Of a stretch of DNA of 36,755 nucleotides, positions 31,644-36,755 are shown one piece after another. This DNA comes from Clostridiales bacterium (lineage in GTDB: Bacteria; Bacillota; Clostridia; Christensenellales; Aristaeellaceae). The notes beneath the pieces were generated by a model that was not told the origin of the DNA, did no database searches, and saw only the letters and a program-made list of their open reading frames with translations. Where the stretch lies: positions 1 through 36,755 of the forward strand of contig SFHU01000013.1 of the NCBI GenBank assembly GCA_004555535.1, in the 5' to 3' direction. The stretch's first letter is position 1; each line of letters begins with the position of its first letter. The position numbers and the translations under genes were made by a program.

Positions 31644-32405
31644 ATGAAAACCGTCGATCTCAACTGCGACCTGGGCGAGAGCTTCGGCGCCTACACCATC
31701 GGCATGGACGAGCAGGTCATCCCGCTGATCACTTCGGCGAACGTCGCCTGCGGCGCTCATGCCGGCGATCCGCTCGTCATGCAGCGCACCGTCGCCCTCT
31801 GCCGGGAAAACGGCGTCCACATCGGCGCGCATCCCGGCTTTCCGGATCTGATGGGCTTTGGCCGGCGCAACATCGCCGTCACGCCGAAGGAGGCCAAGGC
31901 CTACATGCTCTATCAGCTCGGCGCGCTCTCCGCCTTCTGCCGCGCAGCGCAGATGCCGCTGTGCCACGTCAAGCCGCACGGCGCGCTGTACAACATGGCC
32001 GCCAAGGACAGCGCGCTCGCCCGCGCCATCGCGGAGGCCGTCGCGGAGTTTGACGACCGGCTCATTCTGCTCGGCCTGAGCGGCAGCGAGATGCTCACCG
32101 CGGCGCAGGCCATCGGCCTTCCCTGCAAGAGCGAGGTCTTTGCCGACCGCGGCTACCGCAGCGACGGCACGCTCGTGCCGCGCAGCCAGCCCGGCGCGAT
32201 GATCACCGACGAGGACGAGGCCATTCGCCGCGTTGTGCGCATGGTCACGGAGGGCAAGGTGCGCAGCGTCGACGGCACGGACGTCTCCCTGTGCGCGGAC
32301 TCCATCTGCGTCCATGGCGACGGGGAGAAGGCGCTGCTCTTCACGCAGCGCATCGGCGAGGCGCTCGCCGCCGCCGGCATCGCGCTCAGGCCCATGAGCG
32401 CCTGA
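31644..32405 (+). CDS. pxpA: 5-oxoprolinase subunit A
   Basis: A 253-residue PxpA (LamB/YcsF family). Diagnostic are the N-terminal DLNCDLGESFGAY and the TSANVACGAHAGDPLVM block with its likely metal-binding His, then GAHPGFPDLMGFGRR and HVKPHGALYN. The C-terminal SICVHGD is also conserved. It completes the PxpABC complex in one operon. AAGGAGG (31628-31634) lies 9 bases before the ATG. The start was chosen here; upstream in-frame sequence from 31551 runs inside the DUF1445 gene and is not used. Last gene of the operon. Confidence 0.95.
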   Translation: MKTVDLNCDLGESFGAYTIGMDEQVIPLITSANVACGAHAGDPLVMQRTVALCRENGVHIGAHPGFPDLMGFGRRNIAVTPKEAKAYMLYQLGALSAFCRAAQMPLCHVKPHGALYNMAAKDSALARAIAEAVAEFDDRLILLGLSGSEMLTAAQAIGLPCKSEVFADRGYRSDGTLVPRSQPGAMITDEDEAIRRVVRMVTEGKVRSVDGTDVSLCADSICVHGDGEKALLFTQRIGEALAAAGIALRPMSA

Positions 32406-32464
32406 TGCCCTCCCTCCAAGCGCTTTGTCCCGCGCGAAGCGGGGCGAGATCAATCCGCATACAA

Positions 32465-32533
32465 AAAGGAGCCTTTCGGCTCCTTTCAAACTGTCGACAA
32501 AAGAGCTTTCTCTCCCCGAAGGGGAGAGAAAGC
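32465..32533 (+). terminator. Terminator hairpins after the pxp operon
   Basis: A first hairpin of 9 bp (AAAGGAGCC with GGCTCCTTT, 32465-32473 and 32478-32486) and a second of 13 bp (GCTTTCTCTCCCC with a GAA loop, 32505-32517 and 32521-32533). Neither is followed by a long T run on the plus strand, so termination efficiency is uncertain. Confidence 0.6.
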
Positions 32534-32537
32534 ATTC

Positions 32538-32572
32538 ATACTATTCTCAGATAAAAACGAGCTATAAGTGCG
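32538..32572 (+). repeat. Intergenic repeat block, copy E
   Basis: The block ATACTATTCTCAGATAAAA-CGAG-CTATAAGTGCG is nearly identical to the minus-strand reading of copy D (11138-11104). It sits on the opposite strand from the other copies. The bases from here to tnpV (32573-32721) hold only hairpins. Confidence 0.6.
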
Positions 32573-32646
32573 GTAGTTATTATGTAAGGGAAGGTTCCTC
32601 CCTTCCCTTGATGATATACATATACTGCAAATCCACGAGGATGTCA

Positions 32647-32693
32647 AGCAGCTATGGTACGAAGGGAAACCTTCAATACCATAGCTGCTTTTT
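32647..32693 (+). terminator. Strong hairpin upstream of tnpV, near the element's left side
   Basis: AGCAGCTATGGTA pairs with TACCATAGCTGCT (13 bp perfect), enclosing GAAGG-GAAA-CCTTC, followed by TTTT. It would stop transcription entering tnpV from the chromosomal side. A GGGAAGG/CCTTCCC hairpin lies just upstream (about 32589-32608). Confidence 0.75.
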
Positions 32694-32721
32694 CTATGCG
32701 GCAGAAAGCGAGGCTTTCACC

Positions 32722-33072
32722 ATGAAGCTCACCTATCACAGAAACAGAGATTACCTTCTGCCCGACCTTGGCTTAACCGAAGCAGAACAGCGCCCTGTGG
32801 GCAAATATGGGCGGATGCGCCTGCGCTATCTCGAAGAACATCGCCCAGGACTGTACACGCGGCTTCTGCTCTCCGGTACGCTCATGGAACACCTGCAGGA
32901 AATCGACAGCACCTGTCAGGAACGGCTGGAGCAGCTGACCCGCCAGACGCAGGCGCAGGAAGGTGTGACAGAAGCACTGAAAGCGGAGAATCAGATGGAA
33001 TGGGTGCAACGAATGAACGCCATCCACCATCAGGTCGAGGAGATTCTTCTTGCTGAGCTGGTTTTCGCATGA
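32722..33072 (+). CDS. TnpV-like transposon-encoded protein
   Basis: A 116-residue protein of the TnpV family, found in Tn4451-type and related elements of Clostridia. It has the usual LTYHRNRDYLLPDLGL start, the GKYGRMRLRYLEEHRPGLY core and an amphipathic C-terminal helix region. Its biochemical function is not known. The start MKLTYH is chosen because upstream in-frame sequence (from 32425) runs through intergenic hairpins. Weak GCGAGG lies before it. A CD1845-like gene follows in the same strand, 13 bases after the stop. Confidence 0.85.
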   Translation: MKLTYHRNRDYLLPDLGLTEAEQRPVGKYGRMRLRYLEEHRPGLYTRLLLSGTLMEHLQEIDSTCQERLEQLTRQTQAQEGVTEALKAENQMEWVQRMNAIHHQVEEILLAELVFA

Positions 33073-33085
33073 AAGGAGGTCCAGT

Positions 33086-33388
33086 ATGCTTCTGAAACTC
33101 ATCAAGCTGCCTCTCCGGCTTGCAGCAATCCCCGTCCTTCTTGCTCTGCTTGCCCTCCAACTGATAGGTGCCGTTCTGCTTGGACTCTCGTCCGTCGTCA
33201 CGCATCTGCTGGCGAGCGTATTCCTGCTGGGAGCTGTCTCCGGTTGGCTCGTTCATGCGCAGCCGTGGATGGTGTGGCAAGCAGCCGGTATTGGCCTGTT
33301 CTTCGCCTTTGCACCAAGCATTGCGGCATGGCTGCTGAACAGGGTGACCGATTGCGTTCTCCGCATCCTCTCCTTCGTACTTGCTTGA
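33086..33388 (+). CDS. Small membrane protein, CD1845-like
   Basis: A 100-residue hydrophobic protein with about three membrane segments (LAAIPVLLALLALQLIGAVLL, TH-LLASVFLLGAVSG, and a C-terminal stretch IGLFFAFAPSIAAWLL). It resembles the small CD1845-family proteins common in clostridial integrative elements; function unknown. AAAGGAGGTCC lies just before the ATG. It converges on the zinc-finger gene, 4 bases from its stop. Confidence 0.7.
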   Translation: MLLKLIKLPLRLAAIPVLLALLALQLIGAVLLGLSSVVTHLLASVFLLGAVSGWLVHAQPWMVWQAAGIGLFFAFAPSIAAWLLNRVTDCVLRILSFVLA

Positions 33389-33392
33389 CTGT

Positions 33393-34277
33393 TTATTCTT
33401 CTCCCTTGTGCTTCTTCCGGCAATCATCCGAGCAGAATCGGGAATCGGCACGCTTGGCGATGAAGGCCCGCTGGCAATGCTCGCACATCTTCAGCGGATT
33501 CTTCGTGTCGGTCAGGCTCAGGGAGAAGAAGAACCGAATGGTCAACAGCAGTGAATGGAAGTCCCATACCATCACGGGATGGTCGCGCAGTTCCAGATGG
33601 TAACCGGGCACATTGCCCTCAAAGCACGCAATGCCCTGCTGGTACAGCTCCTGTGCGTTTCGATCAAGGTACTTCCTGTCGTGTTCATAAAGATAAGCGG
33701 ACGTGAAGGCAAACGCCCAGTCCCGGAAGACCTCTTTCAGCCAGTCGAAGCGCTCACCGTAGTCCCGCATGAATGACATAGCCTTCGCCTGCGGCTCGTC
33801 CCTGAAGGTCATCGCCAACGCAATCTGCATCCTGTCCTCGCCGGAGATTTGCCAGAGCGATTCAATACCCCGCTTGTAGAAGTCCGGCATGGTAAACGGG
33901 AAAAAGAGCCTCAGGTAATCCTGCGTCTCCATGGTCTCCTGCCGGATGTACGGATTCTTCGGCAGGTAGACCTTCTCATACTCCACAAACCGGGGCGTGG
34001 TCGGGAGCGCAGTCATCAGGCCGAGCAGGCCGTACCGGCGGGCAAAGCCCAGCATGGCCTCCTTAAGCTTTGAATCTGACACCTTGTGGAACAGCAGCAG
34101 CCCGATATTGACGGCCTCCACGACGAGCGCATCGGCTTGCCGAATGGGGTCATACACGGACGGCTTTGCATCGGTAGTGGGCAGCAGATAGTCATGCCCG
34201 TCAGGCGCTGTTCGCCATTCGTAGTCGCTGTACTTCGCCCAATGCGCATGGGTGTGCTCAAACAGGTTTACCGTCAT
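33393..34277 (-). CDS. Mobile-element protein with C-terminal zinc-finger-like motif
   Basis: A 294-residue hypothetical protein. The C-terminus has CEHCQRAFIAKRADSRFCSDDC, a Cys-X2-Cys-X13-Cys-X3-Cys zinc-ribbon-like cluster with basic surroundings. The rest is helical without membrane segments. AAAGGAGGT precedes the ATG, which overlaps the end of the sigma-like gene by 20 bases, so the two are co-translated. It probably acts in DNA or RNA binding for the element; I do not recognise a named family with certainty. Confidence 0.6.
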   Translation of the reverse strand: MTVNLFEHTHAHWAKYSDYEWRTAPDGHDYLLPTTDAKPSVYDPIRQADALVVEAVNIGLLLFHKVSDSKLKEAMLGFARRYGLLGLMTALPTTPRFVEYEKVYLPKNPYIRQETMETQDYLRLFFPFTMPDFYKRGIESLWQISGEDRMQIALAMTFRDEPQAKAMSFMRDYGERFDWLKEVFRDWAFAFTSAYLYEHDRKYLDRNAQELYQQGIACFEGNVPGYHLELRDHPVMVWDFHSLLLTIRFFFSLSLTDTKNPLKMCEHCQRAFIAKRADSRFCSDDCRKKHKGEE

Positions 34278-35088
34278 GGGCTGCCCACCTCCTTTGCGTG
34301 GGTTTGTATTCCTTCAAAAATGCCTGTTCCTGATGTGTCAATTCTCCGTTTTCCTTCGCTAATTCTGTGAGCGCGGCAAACAACTTCTTGTGGATTTTGC
34401 GCTGCACCGTCCCACGCACCTTTCGGATATTACGCTCTGTCTGCCCCCGCAGAAGGGCCAGCTGCTGCGAGGAGTGCAGGCGAACCCCCAGGAAGTACAG
34501 GATTTCCTTGTGATCCTGCTTCAGGTTCATCACAATCTGCCGCAGGTGATCCCGATCCGTCAGATCGTGCATCCGGAACAGGCAGTTGCAAAGGAGATCA
34601 TCAAACTCTCCGCGACAGATCTGCCGGAAGGTTGGGCAGCTCATGCTGTGCGGCACAATACCGCCGTCGTCTGGCGCGAGGTATTCTATGAGCGTGTTGC
34701 CGCGCAGACTTTCGTACCGCCGCTCCCTGCGCATCCGGCTCTGTTCTTCGCGGTCATACCAGTTGACCACGGACTGAAACTCCGCTGCCGTCCGGGCAGA
34801 AAGCTCCAGCCTGCGAAGCGCCTCCTCTCGCACGCTCTGCGCCACACGCTTTCTGCGTTCGGCAGCGGAGCGTGTATCCTCCGGGGCAATCAAAACCTTT
34901 TCAGTCTGCAAAGGCACATCGGAAACATCCTCGGTACCGTCTCCATCATCCTGATACACCCAGTCCTGTGAATCGTCGCAGGGATCAATCTCCTTTGCAT
35001 TGCTGCTCCAGGGCAGTTCCTCGTCCGGGATTTCGTTGCCGTCATCATCGTAGAAAACCATGTCCCGCATCCTATACTCTGTACGCAT
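34258..35088 (-). CDS. Sigma-factor-like helix-turn-helix protein of the element
   Basis: A 276-residue protein. An acidic N-terminal part (about 10-60, many Asp/Glu) precedes an Arg/Glu-rich central region. The C-terminal part, with LRQIVMNLKQDHKEILYFLGVRLHSSQQLALLRGQTERNIRKVRGTVQRKIHKKLF, resembles a sigma-70 region 4 helix-turn-helix, but the region 2 is not convincing, so it is either a degenerate sigma factor or an HTH regulator. The start at 35088 follows GGTGGAG six bases upstream; a GTG at 35100 also exists in frame. A perfect consensus promoter precedes it. Confidence 0.6.
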   Translation of the reverse strand: MRTEYRMRDMVFYDDDGNEIPDEELPWSSNAKEIDPCDDSQDWVYQDDGDGTEDVSDVPLQTEKVLIAPEDTRSAAERRKRVAQSVREEALRRLELSARTAAEFQSVVNWYDREEQSRMRRERRYESLRGNTLIEYLAPDDGGIVPHSMSCPTFRQICRGEFDDLLCNCLFRMHDLTDRDHLRQIVMNLKQDHKEILYFLGVRLHSSQQLALLRGQTERNIRKVRGTVQRKIHKKLFAALTELAKENGELTHQEQAFLKEYKPTQRRWAAHDGKPV

Positions 35089-35131
35089 CTGCTTCTCCAC
35101 CTAATACAAATAGGAACATAAGTTCGTATAT

Positions 35132-35160
35132 ATTATAGTTAGAGAGGAGTAAAATGTCAA
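35132..35160 (-). promoter_or_regulatory. Consensus promoter of the sigma-like/zinc-finger pair
   Basis: Minus-strand TTGACA, 17-base spacer, TATAAT, all perfect. Confidence 0.88.
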
Positions 35161-35179
35161 TTTCTTTTTCGCATGCCGT

Positions 35180-35226
35180 AAAAACAGTTCCGGAAAAGGC
35201 CGATGTTTGTCCTATAGGCAGAGGGA
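35180..35226 (+). repeat. 47-base direct repeat, copy 1
   Basis: Begins AAAAACAGTTCCG and ends TTTGTCCTATAGGCAGAGGGA. It matches copy 2 (35273-35319) at 42 of 47 positions by eye. It contains the palindrome CCTATAGG. It lies between the divergent sigma-like operon and the recombinase. Confidence 0.8.
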
Positions 35227-35272
35227 CAACCAGATTTTTCCTCATTAAGAGAAAAAATCCTCGGATCATCAA

Positions 35273-35319
35273 AAAAACAGTTCCGAAAAAGCCGGGCGTT
35301 TGTCCTATAGGCAGAGGGA
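35273..35319 (+). repeat. 47-base direct repeat, copy 2
   Basis: The second copy starts 93 bases after the first and ends 33 bases before the recombinase start codon. The mismatches fall in the middle; the TTTGTCCTATAGGCAGAGGGA half is identical in both copies. Confidence 0.8.
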
Positions 35320-35352
35320 GAATCACACCCATCCCCCAGGAAGGAGAATACA

Positions 35353-36755
35353 GTGGAACAAATTCAAAACACCGGGCCGCTCATCACCGCCCTCTATGAG
35401 CGATTGTCCCGCGACGATGAGCAGGAGGGCGAATCAAACTCCATCACCAATCAGAAGCGGCAGCTTGAGAGCTATGCCGACGAGCACGGCTTTACCAACT
35501 ACCGCCACTACACGGACGACGGCTACAGCGGCGGCAACTTCGAGCGCCCTGGCTGGAAACATCTCGTTGCGGACATTGACGCGGGCAAGGTTGGCGTCGT
35601 CATCGCCAAAGACCTCAGCCGTGTGGGACGTGATTATGTGGAAACAGGCTTCTACACGGAGGTCTACTTCCGGCAGAAGGGCATCCGCTTCATCGCCATT
35701 GGCAACGGCATGGATACGAGTAACCCGGTCAGCAGCGAGTTTGCGCCGTTCATGAACGTGCTCAACGAGATGTATCTGCGCGACCAGTCGCGGAAGATGC
35801 GCACCTGCTACCGGCAGAAGGGCAACTCGGGCCTGCCGACCAACAATCTGTGCATATACGGCTATCACAAAGACCCGGGGGACAAGAATCATTGGCTCGT
35901 CGATGAGGAAGCCGCAGCCATTGTGCGCCGCATCTTCGAGCTGGCCATGGATTGCCACGGGCCATATGAGATCGCAAAACTCCTTGCCGCTGAACATGTG
36001 TATTGCCCCTCTTACTACAATGCCATCCACGACAACTGCATGAAGCGCTCCAGCACGGACATGAGCAAACCCTATGCATGGAACGGCGCAACCGTCACGA
36101 ACATCCTGAAGCGCCCGGAATACATGGGGCACACGGTCAACTTCCGTTCGTCCAAGAATGGCCTCAAAGCCAGACGCGTGCAGAACGCCCGCGAGGAATG
36201 GCGCGTCTTTGAAAACACGCACGAGGCCATCATCCCGACAGACCGCTGGGAGCTGGCGCAGTACGCCTTGTTCGTTCGCAGACGGACAGACAGTACCGGC
36301 ACAGCCAATCCCCTGACCGGCAAGCTGGTCTGCGCCGAGTGCGGCGCGCTCATGCACAACCGCAGGAGCAAGGCCGGAAAGACCGGCAGGCGTTCGGATG
36401 ATTTCTACGACTGCCCGACCTACAGCCATGGCAACGGTTGCTGCGGTCATTACATCTCCACGGAGAATGTGCGGGAGCTTGTATTGCAGGCCATCCGTTC
36501 CGTTGGGCGATATGCTATCGGTAACGAAGCTGAGTTTGCGGAAAAGGTGCGCGAGGTATCCACCCTGCGTCATGCGGATGAGGTCAGAGGCAAACAAGCT
36601 GAGGCTGATCATGCAAGGCAACGTATTGACGAACTGGATGCGATTATCCGCACACTCTATGAGCGTTACGCGCTGGGAAAGATTCCGGAAAGCCGCTTTG
36701 AAGCGCTGACAGCGACCTATGAAAAGGAACAAGCCGGTCTGCACGAGCTGCTGAC
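35353..36755 (+). CDS. Large serine recombinase (TnpX/TndX-like), 3' truncated by the window end
   Basis: At least 467 codons, open to the window end. It starts with GTG after AAGGAGA (35341-35347). The resolvase N-terminal domain has the catalytic serine in ALYERLSRDDEQEG (Ser19) and the GVVIAKDLSRVGRDYVETG block, and a recombinase domain follows (LAAEHVYCPSYY, GATVTNILKRPEYMGHTV). A zinc-ribbon domain (VCAECGALMHN ... YDCPTYSHGNGCCGHYIS) is followed by a coiled coil rich in Glu, Arg and Leu. It matches TnpX-class recombinases that excise and insert elements with short dinucleotide crossovers. It lacks an ATG and a stop inside the window, so its true length is unknown; the family usually has about 500-700 residues. 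Confidence 0.9.
   Translation, partial: MEQIQNTGPLITALYERLSRDDEQEGESNSITNQKRQLESYADEHGFTNYRHYTDDGYSGGNFERPGWKHLVADIDAGKVGVVIAKDLSRVGRDYVETGFYTEVYFRQKGIRFIAIGNGMDTSNPVSSEFAPFMNVLNEMYLRDQSRKMRTCYRQKGNSGLPTNNLCIYGYHKDPGDKNHWLVDEEAAAIVRRIFELAMDCHGPYEIAKLLAAEHVYCPSYYNAIHDNCMKRSSTDMSKPYAWNGATVTNILKRPEYMGHTVNFRSSKNGLKARRVQNAREEWRVFENTHEAIIPTDRWELAQYALFVRRRTDSTGTANPLTGKLVCAECGALMHNRRSKAGKTGRRSDDFYDCPTYSHGNGCCGHYISTENVRELVLQAIRSVGRYAIGNEAEFAEKVREVSTLRHADEVRGKQAEADHARQRIDELDAIIRTLYERYALGKIPESRFEALTATYEKEQAGLHELL

Larger units (their letters stand above)
32600..36755. mobile_element. Tn4451-like element or part of an integrative element (partial)
   Basis: tnpV, a CD1845-like membrane protein, a sigma-like and zinc-finger gene pair and a large serine recombinase occur together, with different codon style from the chromosomal genes. 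The left edge lies somewhere between the pxp terminators (32533) and tnpV (32722) and is not resolved. The right edge is outside the window. No resistance or cargo gene is visible. Confidence 0.6.

Noticed and set aside
32425..32721. Extended N-terminus of tnpV
   Set aside because: It runs through the chromosomal repeat and the strong terminator hairpin; the homology begins at MKLTYH.
35180..35319. Possible CRISPR array
   Set aside because: Only two copies of a 47-base repeat with mismatches, and no cas genes in the window.
35072..35332. 86-codon minus-strand frame containing repeated LPIGQT-FFGTVF
   Set aside because: It is the translation of the two direct repeats and the intergenic region, crosses the promoter of the sigma-like gene, and has no ribosome binding site.
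35434..36744. 436-codon minus-strand open frame opposite the serine recombinase
   Set aside because: The plus strand carries intact recombinase domains with catalytic residues; the opposite frame has no recognisable motif.
1..36755. tRNA and rRNA genes
   Set aside because: I looked for cloverleaf-like and GGTTCGA-type sequences but found none convincing outside the T-box leaders.

Overview
The window is chromosomal DNA of a GC-rich (about 60%, estimated by eye), Gram-positive, anaerobic bacterium, most likely a gut Clostridia member. The reasons are T-box leaders, strong AAGGAGG-type ribosome binding sites, sigma-A promoters with 17-base spacers, a Tat-exported fumarate-reductase-like flavoprotein, an archaeal-type AspRS beside gatCAB, and a TnpV/serine-recombinase element at the right end. 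I cannot name the genus.

Left part (1-7.7 kb): a predicted lipoprotein converges on ppk1. Next is a Tat-exported FMN/FAD reductase gene, divergent from a MerR-type regulator. The reductase gene has a candidate MerR-style promoter with a 19-base spacer and a dyad. An orphan DegT-type aminotransferase follows.

7.9-14.1 kb: two convergent ABC transporter operons of the TrpXYZ (COG2984) type have the same architecture: binding protein, hairpin, permease, then ATPase with an 8-base overlap. The plus-strand operon is preceded by a T-box that reads as tRNA-Trp specific. The minus-strand operon has a consensus promoter but no T-box.

14.2-21 kb, minus strand: gdhA, then gatC-gatA-gatB downstream of an archaeal-type aspartyl-tRNA synthetase gene. 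The synthetase gene carries a T-box with an Asn (AAC) specifier, and the enzyme has the His/Pro pair of non-discriminating AspRS. Together these point to tRNA-dependent asparagine synthesis. A YbjN-domain gene (plus) and a MalY/PatB-type lyase (minus) follow.

23.2-27.9 kb: a lantibiotic-immunity-like ABC transporter (minus) is divergent from a response regulator/histidine kinase pair (plus). The intergenic region holds tandem CTTAA boxes and a leader RNA predicted to fold into a closed multi-helix structure that I do not recognise.

28.0-32.4 kb: a five-gene operon encodes a DUF4392 protein (D-glutamate cyclase C-terminal family), PxpB, PxpC, a DUF1445/YcsI protein and PxpA. It brings together the two domains fused in the vertebrate D-glutamate cyclase and the complete 5-oxoprolinase. 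This suggests a D-glutamate to 5-oxoproline to glutamate route and is the most interesting system in the window.

32.6 kb to the end: part of a mobile element with tnpV, a small membrane protein, a sigma-like and zinc-finger gene pair, a tandem 47-base repeat and a large serine recombinase that runs off the window. A family of hairpin-rich intergenic repeats is scattered through the chromosomal part, three copies directly abutting stop codons.
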